17,744 nt of DNA from CAZINM01 sp964540605 (GCA_964540605.1 CAZINM010000018.1:1-17744); one strand, 5' to 3'; counted from the first letter of the stretch, positions 1 to 8,576 are shown. Notes: generated by a model not told the origin, from the sequence alone. Program-made: numbers and translations.

Positions 1-8
1 ATCTCAAA

Positions 9-3000
9 ATGAAAATATCTAAAAAACATATTCAGACCCTTATTATTACTTTGGGCTTATTATTAATACCCGTTATTGTAATTGTAGGTATTTGGATCTC
101 GGAAGTAAGTTCTGCCAAAGATTCTTATATAACAAATGTATTTAGTGACTCCGCTACATTAGTCGTGCTTAAAAGTGGTGCTACAAAATTACCGGTCAGC
201 TCATCTGTGATCTATGTTGATGGCGAGAAGGTACCTGTGTGTTCAAATGTTACGGAGCAAGTTATCTGTAGAAGTCACTCTGAGGAGAATCAGTACTATT
301 CATATTATGAAATAGATAATCTATCACCTGACAGTGGTTATGTAATTGGTTGGAGCGATACACTGAAGGGTAAGATCATTAAGACCAAAGATCTCGAACT
401 TAAAGTTGCAACAAAAGGTATAGATGAAAACATTCCTCAAGTAGATAGAATTTATGGAAGAGTTACAGATGATACAGATAATGGGGTTGAAGATGTGCTT
501 GTGATCGTAAAGAATATTGATGATGAACAAGCACCATTATTAAGCGGAATAACAACAGACACTGGGACATACAATATTACTTATCTTAATGATATATCTG
601 ATAACTATATACAAGATGTTTATGTATACTCTTCTGAAGGTTCTGAAACTATATATCGTACAGCATCATTCTATAATAAACCTGTTAAAGATATCATTGT
701 TAATAATAATTCTCAGCAAGACAGTAATATTTTATCCATGTTATCTGGTGATGTCTATGCCGCTAATACATGTATCACAGATACAACAATGGGAGGAATA
801 AGGGCACAATGTAACTCTAATATGGATTGGGCCTATCAACTTGATACAGCAACTTGTCCAAAATCTGAATATAAATTCAAATTAGGGGTAGTTAAACATA
901 CCGATACCGTAAAATTCCATAATCCAGATGGTGTTACATTGAAACTTTATGATGAAGCTGCAAAAGAATTTGTTAAGGATCCTGACAATCCAGGCAAGGA
1001 TCTAGTTGTGAAAAATGGTGCATATGTAGAAATTAAGAAGGTCCAATTAAAACTTGGAAATAAGTATTTGATAAAAGCATATGAAGGTGAGAAAGAATGT
1101 ACTAATTCAACAGAGAAGGATCCATATGTAATTTATAATGAACCAAACGGTAGTAAATCAGCCAATCCTAGTCCAACTCCAAACTCACCTGGTAACGGTT
1201 TTATACCTGCTCCAACTTCAAATATGGATCTGTGTAAAAAAGTTGGTGAGAATTTTGCGATCATTTATGAAATTCCAGTTGACAAAATGCAAGCTGCTGT
1301 AGGACTTAGGATGCACTGGGGAGAGGCAATGATTACGGATCTAGGTGGAATTGATGCTTATAAAAATAGCGTTATAAATGGTGCAAATGTAGGTATGAAT
1401 GTTATATTAAGAATTTGTTATCAAGGTAACTGTAATATTTTTGATGGGAATGCCTATGGTAATGCGATTGTTAGAGTATATAACGAGCTGAAATCAACTG
1501 GACAGCTTCCTCAAAATGGTTTGTTTATCCATGCGGGGCATAATGAACCAAATGTTTCTGAATATAAAGATCCTGCTCAAGAAGCTCAATTTGTATCAGA
1601 TGTTATTTCTGTTTTACAAAATGCAGGGATCCTATCTCAAGATCCTGATGATATCGGCGTTAAAGCTATTTCTCCAAACTTTGATCTATATCGTCAAGGA
1701 GATGGAAATTGGGATGGTTGTTCCGATTGTAGTGATCCCAACCCGCATCCAATTTATACTGCGGCATCATATCTTAACGAAATGTTAAAAAACAGCTCTT
1801 TTGCAAGTAAAGCGAAACTTTTGTATGCCTGGGCTGTGAATGATTATTTGTTGGATAGAGGTACAACTAATATTACTGATGATGTGAAAGCATTTTCTTC
1901 ACTGCTCAAATCAAAAGGATTAAGCGATACAATAGCTGTAACTGAGTTTGGTAGGATCAACACTGGCTTGGGATGGGATACTCTTGCAGCCCAAATAAGA
2001 GAACTTGATAATATGGAGAATGTCGCCATTATGCTTCTTTTTAACAGTTTAGGTTCTAATCCTGATGCTGCATTTACATACCATTCTGATTTATGGAATG
2101 ATGCTTCAATAGTCCAAGGTTTGCTATCAAGTTGTGGGTCGGGGAATTTCAATGTTCCACAGGAAGGTAAAACAAATGTTTATGTACAACCAGGAACTAC
2201 TGCGACAGGAAATAGCAGAACTGTAGGAGTTGCAAGCTTTACAAGCAATCCTGCTAGCTCTGGTACTTATGGATCTACCAAAATCGGTACAGATCAATGT
2301 TCTAATGGAATATGTGTCGGACAAGGTTATCTTCAAAATACTACTGCTAATGGAGGGCTACTTAATGGTAATTTTGAGGCACCTTTCTTACCAGATGGAG
2401 CGAATGAATTACATGTACCAAAGTATTGGCATGCATGGTATCAGAATGGTTGTTATCAAGATAAATGTGGATCTTATTCGTGTACATCAGATGGCGCAAT
2501 TTGCAGAAGACCTGAATATAAACAATCTAGCGGTTTCGATAACAGGCTTTCTCCTCTTGAATATGGAGGTAGCAAAGCATCTGCTCAATGGTTTACAACA
2601 TATGGAACAATGTACGCAGGTTTGTTCCAGCATATATATTTAGGAGAAGGCAGTGCTTCTGGTAATAGTGTAAATAATCTTGTATTTTCAGCAAGTGGTT
2701 CATCATGGTCTCAAGATTATGATAAGGATGGTAACCCAGTAGATACACCAAATAAATTTATTGGTAGAGTAGGTATAGATCCATCGGGTGGGATTGATCC
2801 TACTTCAGGATCTGTTATTTGGAGTGATTGGAAGGAGCTACCTAATGTCGGTCCAAGCGGTACGAGCAATTTTTCCGAAAATTCCGTTTCTGCCTCAACT
2901 AATTCAGAAAGAATTACAGTATTCATTGCGGCTAATAACGAATGGCCATTTAAAAACTCAGATACATACTGGGATAATGCAAGATTAATGGTTAATGGAA

Positions 3001-3941
3001 ATTTGGCGATAGGAGATGAAACGAAATCAACATCAGATGGTTATGGTCCAGTGGATTCTGTTTGTGAAAATGGTATGACTGGAGGTGCAAATGGTGAATC
3101 GTGTTGGGATCCAGAATTAGAAGGGTATGAGGCTTCAGCAATAGTAGATGGGGTTGGAGGGGATTTAGTTATGGGTGCGACTACAATTACTCTTCCAGAA
3201 CGAGGTGAGTATGTTGTAAGCTCAGAGATTTTCGAATTTAGTAATGATAAGGTATATAACTATGGTAGAGATCCTATGGAAGTCCCTGTTTTCCAAGATA
3301 GGGATATGGATGGTGTTCACGATGATGATGAGTTCTATGTTCCATCAACTATGGATCTTGGATTTGAAAAGGTCGGAGATGTGCTTGAATATGAATTAAA
3401 ACCGGGAATAATGATGATCTCGATACCATTTTATACAGAAGATTTTAATTCTGCAGTTGAAATCGTGAATGAGATCGCAAAACAGGGTGGAGTTGTCAGT
3501 TCGGTTGCAAGTTATACTAATGCAGCAAATGATATTGGATGGAAGTCAGTAAGTTCAAGAGGTGTTCAAGTGTATGGTGATGATTTTGAACTATCTCCTG
3601 GAGATGCAATGTATCTAGTTGTTCAAGAAGGTGTCAAAGTGAAGATCAGTGGGCAATCGTATGTCAGCCCCGTTCAGGAGTATGTTAAAAAGGGTTGGAA
3701 TTTAATTGGTATTAAAGGTGATGCTGTAGAAATGAGCGCAAGTGAACTCTTATCAGCTTTAAATGAACTTCCTGGTGTTGTGGCAACAAAAATTACGATA
3801 TGGGATACTGAAAGAGGTAGATTTGTATCATATATTGAAGAGGATGGTTCTGTTTATGGAGAGAACTTTACGATCAATGAGATGGTGGGGGTATTTGTAT
3901 TCGTAAAAGATGGTGTGGGTTATTGGACTCCTAGTGATTGA
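9..3941 (+). CDS. Large membrane-anchored surface protein with glycoside-hydrolase-like and carbohydrate-binding-like domains
   Basis: A 1310-residue protein. A short Lys-rich start is followed by one hydrophobic segment (about residues 10-30), so it is exported and either anchored or cleaved near residue 36. Next come an FN3-like stretch (about 42-120) and a carboxypeptidase-regulatory-like sandwich beginning IYGRVTDD (about 148-235). A region at about 410-705 looks like a clan GH-A TIM barrel: it has HNEPN with Glu513, the typical acid/base position, and VTEFG with Glu646, the typical nucleophile position, 133 residues apart. A jelly-roll, CBM-like domain follows (about 785-1000, from NGNFE to YWDNARL). 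A calcium-loop-like DRDMDGVHDDDE lies at 1097-1108. The last 180 residues contain two halves of the PG.xISIP / GWNLIGI type seen in surface proteins. The fold calls are inferences from motifs read by eye and the substrate is unknown. Only 8 bases precede the ATG and no in-frame stop is visible, but the Lys-rich start before the membrane segment supports it. TGA stop. Confidence 0.75.
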   Translation: MKISKKHIQTLIITLGLLLIPVIVIVGIWISEVSSAKDSYITNVFSDSATLVVLKSGATKLPVSSSVIYVDGEKVPVCSNVTEQVICRSHSEENQYYSYYEIDNLSPDSGYVIGWSDTLKGKIIKTKDLELKVATKGIDENIPQVDRIYGRVTDDTDNGVEDVLVIVKNIDDEQAPLLSGITTDTGTYNITYLNDISDNYIQDVYVYSSEGSETIYRTASFYNKPVKDIIVNNNSQQDSNILSMLSGDVYAANTCITDTTMGGIRAQCNSNMDWAYQLDTATCPKSEYKFKLGVVKHTDTVKFHNPDGVTLKLYDEAAKEFVKDPDNPGKDLVVKNGAYVEIKKVQLKLGNKYLIKAYEGEKECTNSTEKDPYVIYNEPNGSKSANPSPTPNSPGNGFIPAPTSNMDLCKKVGENFAIIYEIPVDKMQAAVGLRMHWGEAMITDLGGIDAYKNSVINGANVGMNVILRICYQGNCNIFDGNAYGNAIVRVYNELKSTGQLPQNGLFIHAGHNEPNVSEYKDPAQEAQFVSDVISVLQNAGILSQDPDDIGVKAISPNFDLYRQGDGNWDGCSDCSDPNPHPIYTAASYLNEMLKNSSFASKAKLLYAWAVNDYLLDRGTTNITDDVKAFSSLLKSKGLSDTIAVTEFGRINTGLGWDTLAAQIRELDNMENVAIMLLFNSLGSNPDAAFTYHSDLWNDASIVQGLLSSCGSGNFNVPQEGKTNVYVQPGTTATGNSRTVGVASFTSNPASSGTYGSTKIGTDQCSNGICVGQGYLQNTTANGGLLNGNFEAPFLPDGANELHVPKYWHAWYQNGCYQDKCGSYSCTSDGAICRRPEYKQSSGFDNRLSPLEYGGSKASAQWFTTYGTMYAGLFQHIYLGEGSASGNSVNNLVFSASGSSWSQDYDKDGNPVDTPNKFIGRVGIDPSGGIDPTSGSVIWSDWKELPNVGPSGTSNFSENSVSASTNSERITVFIAANNEWPFKNSDTYWDNARLMVNGNLAIGDETKSTSDGYGPVDSVCENGMTGGANGESCWDPELEGYEASAIVDGVGGDLVMGATTITLPERGEYVVSSEIFEFSNDKVYNYGRDPMEVPVFQDRDMDGVHDDDEFYVPSTMDLGFEKVGDVLEYELKPGIMMISIPFYTEDFNSAVEIVNEIAKQGGVVSSVASYTNAANDIGWKSVSSRGVQVYGDDFELSPGDAMYLVVQEGVKVKISGQSYVSPVQEYVKKGWNLIGIKGDAVEMSASELLSALNELPGVVATKITIWDTERGRFVSYIEEDGSVYGENFTINEMVGVFVFVKDGVGYWTPSD

Positions 3942-3975
3942 TATGTTACAATCAACATGGAAGTTATATAAAGGG

Positions 3976-4007
3976 AAGGTGGGTCAAAAGCTCACCTTTT
4001 TCTTTTT
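3976..4007 (+). terminator. Rho-independent terminator after the large surface protein
   Basis: AAGGTG (3976-3981) pairs with CACCTT (3993-3998), with G-U and G-C pairs continuing inwards around a CAAAA-type loop. A T-rich tract follows (3997-4007, interrupted by one C). It lies 35 bases after the surface protein stop and separates that gene from nusA. Confidence 0.8.
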
Positions 4008-4040
4008 ATATAAGAGATTAATATTAATCGGAATAAAAAA

Positions 4041-5342
4041 ATGGCAATGGTATCAGAATTTGTTGCTGCAATTAACCAAATTTGCTCTGAAAGGGGTATT
4101 GAATCAGAAGCAGTTTTTGAAGCACTTGAAAGTGCTGTACTTGCTGCTTATAAACGAGAATATAATGCTGATGGTGAAAATATAGGAGTAGAAATGCACA
4201 GAGAGAACGGATCTTTTAAAGTAATTGTAAAGAAAACAGTTGCTAAAAAAGTAACAGATCCTAATTTAGAGATTTCAATTAAAGATGCACATCAGATCGA
4301 AAAAGCCTTAGAATTAGGCGATACAGTAGAAATAGAGCAAGAAGTTGAAGATTTCGGTAGGATCGCTGCTCAAACAGCTAAACAGGTAATTATGCAGAAG
4401 ATCAGAGATTATGAAAAAGATGCAATTTTAGCCGAATATAGCGATAAGATCGGTGAAATATTTACTGCTATGATGCAGAGGATGCAGAATGGTCAGGCAA
4501 TTATGGAAATTGGAAAAGCAGTAGCAATTATGCCTTTGGAGGACCAAGTTCAAAATGAGTTTTACAGGATCGGTGAAAGATACAAAGTATTACTTAAGTC
4601 CATAGATGATTCACCTAAAGGTAGATCTTTGATCATTTCAAGAAGTGATCCTGATTTTCTCAAAGGTTTGTTTAGAATGGAAGTTCCTGAGATTGAGTCT
4701 GGGGTTGTTGAAATAATGGATTGTGCTAGAGAAGCTGGGTCAAGAAGTAAAATGTCTGTTGTATCACATCAAGAGGGTGTCGATCCAATAGGTTCATGTG
4801 TAGGTCAAAGAGGTATGAGGATAGCAAATGTAATTAGCGAATTAGGTGAAGAAAAGATAGATATTATTGAATGGAGAGATGATGTTGAAGAGTATGTTGA
4901 GAAGGCATTGAGTCCAGCACAGGTACTATCGGTAGATGTGAAAGATAGCTATGCTAAAGTAAAGGTAGATGAGGATCAGTTATCCCTTGCTATTGGTAAA
5001 GATGGTCAGAATGTAAGACTTGCGGCAAAGTTAACAGGATTAAAGATTGACATCCAAGGTCCAGGAGGAGATTTAAAAGATCCAGATAAATCTGGAGAGA
5101 ATGTTGATAAAGTTGAAGCAGTTGAAGAGGTTACTGATGAGGGTAAAGATGGATCAGTAGAATTAACTAGTTCCGAGGGATCAACTAAAGAAGAATCTCT
5201 TGATAAGTCGCTTCTAACAAAGATTGAAAAAACAGGAAAAAAAGTAGAAGATCTGAAGGGTATGTCTGTTAAGGAGCTGATGGAACTTGATGGAATAGGT
5301 AAGGTTACTGCAGAAAAGATTTTTGACGCATTGAAAAGCTAA
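4041..5342 (+). CDS. nusA: Transcription elongation/termination factor NusA
   Basis: NusA binds RNA polymerase and nascent RNA and modulates pausing, termination and antitermination. This 433-residue copy has the N-terminal polymerase-binding domain (about 1-105), an S1-type region (about 130-200), and two KH domains whose GxxG loops are GQRG at 255-258 (KH1) and GKDG at 319-322 (KH2). An acidic, low-complexity linker (about 345-390) leads to a C-terminal helix-hairpin-helix (LDGIGKVTAEKI, about 414-428), where other NusA proteins carry acidic repeats or nothing. It is the first gene of the translation operon and sits 13 bases before ylxR. No Shine-Dalgarno is visible before ATG 4041. A weak -10-like TATTAA (4022-4027) lies in the short space left after the upstream terminator, so nusA probably has its own promoter there, though no good -35 is seen. 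The usual upstream rimP is absent. Confidence 0.96.
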   Translation: MAMVSEFVAAINQICSERGIESEAVFEALESAVLAAYKREYNADGENIGVEMHRENGSFKVIVKKTVAKKVTDPNLEISIKDAHQIEKALELGDTVEIEQEVEDFGRIAAQTAKQVIMQKIRDYEKDAILAEYSDKIGEIFTAMMQRMQNGQAIMEIGKAVAIMPLEDQVQNEFYRIGERYKVLLKSIDDSPKGRSLIISRSDPDFLKGLFRMEVPEIESGVVEIMDCAREAGSRSKMSVVSHQEGVDPIGSCVGQRGMRIANVISELGEEKIDIIEWRDDVEEYVEKALSPAQVLSVDVKDSYAKVKVDEDQLSLAIGKDGQNVRLAAKLTGLKIDIQGPGGDLKDPDKSGENVDKVEAVEEVTDEGKDGSVELTSSEGSTKEESLDKSLLTKIEKTGKKVEDLKGMSVKELMELDGIGKVTAEKIFDALKS

Positions 5343-5355
5343 ACATTGTTTACAT

Positions 5356-5700
5356 ATGCAAATGAAGCATATACCTTTACGAACTTGTATAGTCACAAAC
5401 GAAAAAAAAGATAAAAGAGATTTAGTGAGATTTGTTATAGATCCAAAAAGTGGAAAGCTCGTAATAGATAAGAACGAAAAAATTAGAGCTAGGGGTGCTT
5501 ATATCGTACCAGATCTAGATATGTATGATATTGCGATCAGTAAGGGTGTATTATCAAGTGCATTAGGAATAGAAATTGATAAAAAAAATGCTGAGAATGC
5601 AAAAAACGAACTTATAGTGTATATTAGTAGACTCAAGCTTCAAAAAGAGGGAAAAAATGTAAAAGTTCGGGTCAAAGGAACAAATATTAAGTTAGATTAG
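5356..5700 (+). CDS. ylxR: YlxR family (DUF448) RNA-binding protein
   Basis: A 114-residue member of the YlxR family, small basic nucleic-acid-binding proteins encoded between nusA and infB in many bacteria. The signature PLRTCIVTNEKKDKRDLVRF (residues 7-26) and RARGAYI (44-50) match the family's PLRKC..., K(R/K)(D/E)L.R and GRGAY blocks. The C-terminal 40 residues are Lys-rich and extend past the usual 90-residue core. The position, 13 bases after nusA and 18 bases before infB, is the classical one. The start could be ATG 5356 or the in-frame ATG 5362 (third residue), which sits right before KHIPLR as in homologues; neither has a Shine-Dalgarno. The exact role is not settled for the family; Firmicute members have been linked to transcription and RNA regulation. 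Confidence 0.9.
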   Translation: MQMKHIPLRTCIVTNEKKDKRDLVRFVIDPKSGKLVIDKNEKIRARGAYIVPDLDMYDIAISKGVLSSALGIEIDKKNAENAKNELIVYISRLKLQKEGKNVKVRVKGTNIKLD

Positions 5701-5718
5701 AAAATTTTTTAGATTAAC

Positions 5719-7287
5719 ATGAAGAATAAGGCGAATAAGAGTAATATCGATAGAATCCCAATTGTAACAATTCTTGGTCATGTTGATCATGGAAAAACCA
5801 CAATACTAGATAAGATCCGACATAGTAGTGTTCAAGAGAAAGAAGCCGGTGGTATAACCCAAAAGATATCTGTTTTCACAATAGATGTTCATGGTTCGAA
5901 TATCTCTAAATTGTCATTTGTTGATACCCCAGGTCATGAAGCTTTTGATCTTATGCGTCAAAGAGGTGGTGATATCGCAGATATTGTTTTATTGGTTATA
6001 GCTGCGGATGATGGCATTAAGCCACAAACCGAGGAATCAATAGAAATTATCAAGAAAAGCAAAGCTAAGCCTATTGTAGTATTTAATAAAGTAGACCTAC
6101 CAAATATTAACCTCGAAAAAATTAAACGAGATCTATCTTCTAAGGGTATTCAAGTTGAAGGATATGGTGGAAATGTACCTGTTGTTGAAGTTTCTGCAAA
6201 AACTGGGTTAGGAATAGATACTTTAATAGAAACAATAGGTTTATTGATCGAAGTAGAAGGTATAGAGCCAGCAGAAGATCTAAAAGAGGGTTTAATTGGA
6301 AAGGCTTATATCTTAGAGTCAGTTAAGGATAAAAGTAGAGGTTATGTTTCAACAATGATAGTTACATCAGGTAAAATGTCAGCTGGCGATTGGCTTGTTT
6401 ACAATGATGGATCTCTTGAGATAGAAAAAATAAAAGGATTTGTTACAGAATCTGGCGAACAGTTAAGTGAATTAAATGCTGGAGAAGGTGCAAGAATTAT
6501 TGGCGTTTCAAAGATGCTTGATCTTGGTACAAAAGTCTTCGGAGCTGTGGAAAAAGATAAAACCTTATTCAAAACGTTGTTTGAAGAGGAGGTTATTAAA
6601 GAGAATATTGGATTAACTTCTGAAGGTGCAGATTGGTTCTCAAGTTTCTTCTCTGAAAAAGAGGAGGATCACGAGGATGAAGGCGCTAAAACACTTAATA
6701 TAATGATAAAAAGCTCATCTGAGGGTTCTTTACAGGCAATACAAAATAGCATTACTAAATTAAATATTGATGGATATACTGCAAAGATCATCTCATCCGG
6801 AATTGGAGAAGTTACTTTAACAGATGTCGAAAGTGCTGAAGTCACAAAATCAATAATTCTTGCTTTTGAGGTCAATGCAGACAATTTTGTTAAAAAAGAA
6901 GCTACAAATAGAAAAGTTCTTTTAAGAGAGTATGACATTGTTTACAAATTGATCGAGGAAGTTTCAGATGTACTAACTTCAATGTCCACACCTAAAGAAT
7001 CTGAGGAAGAGTTAGGAGATGCTGAGGTTAGGGAGATTTTTGTATTATCAAATGGCAACAAAGTCATAGGAGGAAGAGTTAAGAACGGTTTGATCAAAAG
7101 AGGAGAAAGATGCTATATAGTAAGAAATGATGAGATCTTGTGTACTGGTAAGATTATCTCATTAAAGCATGCAAAAAATGATGTTGTTGAAGCTCAAAAA
7201 GGTGCCGATTTCGGCGCGATCATTGAACCTACTCCAAAAGAGGTTGAGGTCGGGGATCAACTATACTGTTTTAAAGTTGTAAACTAG
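5719..7287 (+). CDS. infB: Translation initiation factor IF-2, short form
   Basis: IF-2 is the GTPase that places initiator tRNA on the 30S subunit and promotes 50S joining. At 522 residues it is much shorter than the roughly 700-900 residues of well-known forms: it begins almost directly with the G domain and lacks the IF2-N and linker regions. GTPase motifs are all present: G1 GHVDHGKT (20-27), G2 EAGGITQ, G3 DTPGHE (from 69), G4 NKVD (123-126) and G5 SAK (159-161). Domains II and III and the C-terminal beta-barrels C1/C2 follow. The C2 domain departs from the family at positions known to hold formyl-Met: the Cys of the AGC strand is Gly452, the KRY/RRF triplet is K483-H484-A485, and ECG is D497-F498-G499. 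It lies 18 bases after ylxR with no visible Shine-Dalgarno. rbfA, the usual next gene, is missing. Confidence 0.95.
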   Translation: MKNKANKSNIDRIPIVTILGHVDHGKTTILDKIRHSSVQEKEAGGITQKISVFTIDVHGSNISKLSFVDTPGHEAFDLMRQRGGDIADIVLLVIAADDGIKPQTEESIEIIKKSKAKPIVVFNKVDLPNINLEKIKRDLSSKGIQVEGYGGNVPVVEVSAKTGLGIDTLIETIGLLIEVEGIEPAEDLKEGLIGKAYILESVKDKSRGYVSTMIVTSGKMSAGDWLVYNDGSLEIEKIKGFVTESGEQLSELNAGEGARIIGVSKMLDLGTKVFGAVEKDKTLFKTLFEEEVIKENIGLTSEGADWFSSFFSEKEEDHEDEGAKTLNIMIKSSSEGSLQAIQNSITKLNIDGYTAKIISSGIGEVTLTDVESAEVTKSIILAFEVNADNFVKKEATNRKVLLREYDIVYKLIEEVSDVLTSMSTPKESEEELGDAEVREIFVLSNGNKVIGGRVKNGLIKRGERCYIVRNDEILCTGKIISLKHAKNDVVEAQKGADFGAIIEPTPKEVEVGDQLYCFKVVN

Positions 7288-7308
7288 CAATTTTCTGTAA
7301 AGGCAGGG

Positions 7309-7337
7309 TTGTATAACCATATATTATGGGGTATACT
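7309..7337 (+). promoter_or_regulatory. Sigma70-type promoter giving a leaderless mRNA for the DHH-like gene
   Basis: TTGTAT (7309-7314) and TATACT (7332-7337) are separated by exactly 17 bases. The predicted +1, about 7 bases past the -10, falls at 7344-7345, which is the A of the ATG at 7345. This implies a leaderless transcript and also argues against the TTG at 7309 being a start codon, since it overlaps the -35. Confidence 0.55.
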
Positions 7338-7344
7338 TGTATAT

Positions 7345-8520
7345 ATGGAGAATGATGAGGTACGCTCAAAATTTGAAAAGGCAAAAAAGATTGCCATATG
7401 CCTGCCCGAAGATCCAGATAAAGAAATCGTTTATTCTGCATTGATTCTTTGCGAATTCATCAACTCAATTGGTAAAGAATCTTCTCTTTTAGTTGCTTCA
7501 TCTCTGGATAGACAGCTCAAGAAACTTTTTGAAGAGAGATCTATCGCAATTCAGTCCAATGCAAAGCCTATAAGCTATGTTGTTTCGATCGATTACGGAA
7601 AGAGCAACATTGATAGTATTACTTATGATCGTGATGATGATAAAAATATTCTATATTTTTATATTACACCGTCAAATGGAGATTTCGATTTCAAAAATGT
7701 TGAATTTTCAACAGAAGGTAGTTCATATGATCTAATAATAACAATTGGAGTTAAATCTTTTAAAGATATAGGTAGCGTTTATGAAGATAACAAAGAGCTT
7801 TTTTCTAAAACAGATGTTGTTTCTATTGTGAAAGGTAATGAGAAGCTTGGAGATAATTCTTTTAATATTCCAACTGAAACTTCAATGATCTATGGAGTTA
7901 GAACTTTTATTGGAGATGATATTAGTGAAGATCTCTCAACCGAGATTTTGGCAAGATTGATTGAACTTGAGCCTGTTATTGAGGGCGAACCTAGAGATAA
8001 TTTCTATTCTGAATTAAAGGAGCTTTCTGAAAGCGGAGCAAAATTCTCAGATGCAATAAAACAGAAATATTTTAAAAAAACTTTCTCAAATTTAGATCTG
8101 CAGATAAAGATCATGCATAATATCCAGCTTGATAGGGGTAACAGAGTTATATGGTCGAAAGTAAATCATGATGATATGAAATTTTGCAATATTAATGAGG
8201 AAACTTTAGATGTTTCAGGTAGGATAATATTTAATATCTCTGAAGATTTTGATTTGGCTTTTGCTGTCTATGAGATTGAAAAAAGCAATCTTTTTGTGAT
8301 CTGTGAATCAAATGATCCAAGTAAATATTCCGCAATAAAAATAGCATCAGTCTTTAATGGGACAGGAGATGACAGTCATGCGGTGTTCACGATCAATAAT
8401 ATGCCTATAAAAGACTTTGAGAAAAATGTTTTTATTGTTCTAAAGGATATATACGGAATCGAAGTTGAAGGTAAGATGGTAGGTTTCAGGACAGGCTCTT
8501 TGGAAGATAAAGATAATTAA
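7345..8520 (+). CDS. Degenerate DHH-family (NrnA-like) phosphoesterase homologue, probably non-catalytic
   Basis: A 391-residue protein in the slot that nrnA (DHH-DHHA1 oligoribonuclease/pAp phosphatase) often takes after infB-rbfA. The fold-level pattern fits NrnA: FEKAKKIAICLPEDPD (about 10-25) aligns with the first DHH motif (AK.I.I..H..PD.DA..S), SIDYGK with the second, and VVSIVKGNEKLGDNSFNI with the DHH segment (IDHH..N..FGD.N). A C-terminal DHHA1-like part ends in GTGDDSHA (His345), resembling GGHP.AAG. The metal-binding residues are largely gone: His of motif I is Pro21, and DHH itself reads V162-K163-G164. It may therefore bind nucleotide or RNA, or act structurally, rather than cleave. 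I prefer ATG 7345 over the upstream TTG 7309, because the family-like sequence begins here and a promoter overlaps the extra codons. The assignment rests on motif pattern and synteny, not a search. Confidence 0.6.
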   Translation: MENDEVRSKFEKAKKIAICLPEDPDKEIVYSALILCEFINSIGKESSLLVASSLDRQLKKLFEERSIAIQSNAKPISYVVSIDYGKSNIDSITYDRDDDKNILYFYITPSNGDFDFKNVEFSTEGSSYDLIITIGVKSFKDIGSVYEDNKELFSKTDVVSIVKGNEKLGDNSFNIPTETSMIYGVRTFIGDDISEDLSTEILARLIELEPVIEGEPRDNFYSELKELSESGAKFSDAIKQKYFKKTFSNLDLQIKIMHNIQLDRGNRVIWSKVNHDDMKFCNINEETLDVSGRIIFNISEDFDLAFAVYEIEKSNLFVICESNDPSKYSAIKIASVFNGTGDDSHAVFTINNMPIKDFEKNVFIVLKDIYGIEVEGKMVGFRTGSLEDKDN

Positions 8521-8546
8521 TTTTTTGTGAAATATTAAGATTTAGC

Positions 8547-8576
8547 TTGACAATAGGTATAATTGGCGTATACAAT
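8547..8576 (+). promoter_or_regulatory. Promoter of rpsO
   Basis: A perfect TTGACA (8547-8552) is followed by TATACAAT (8569-8576), giving either TATACA at 16 bases or TACAAT at 18 bases spacing. It is the best sigma70-like promoter in the window. Predicted +1 is about 8583, leaving a leader of about 105 bases before rpsO. Confidence 0.7.

Noticed and set aside
3910..4185. 91-codon plus-strand frame across the end of the surface protein, the terminator and the start of nusA
   Set aside because: It overlaps two well-supported genes in another frame and runs through a terminator hairpin.
5362..5400. YlxR CxxC motif reading CIVT as an anomaly
   Set aside because: Several Firmicute YlxR proteins also lack the second Cys and have S/T-N/G-E here, so it is within the normal range.
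7309..7344. TTG 7309 as the start of the DHH-like gene
   Set aside because: The 12 extra codons overlap a TTGTAT-N17-TATACT promoter and do not match the family's N-terminus. ATG 7345 is better.
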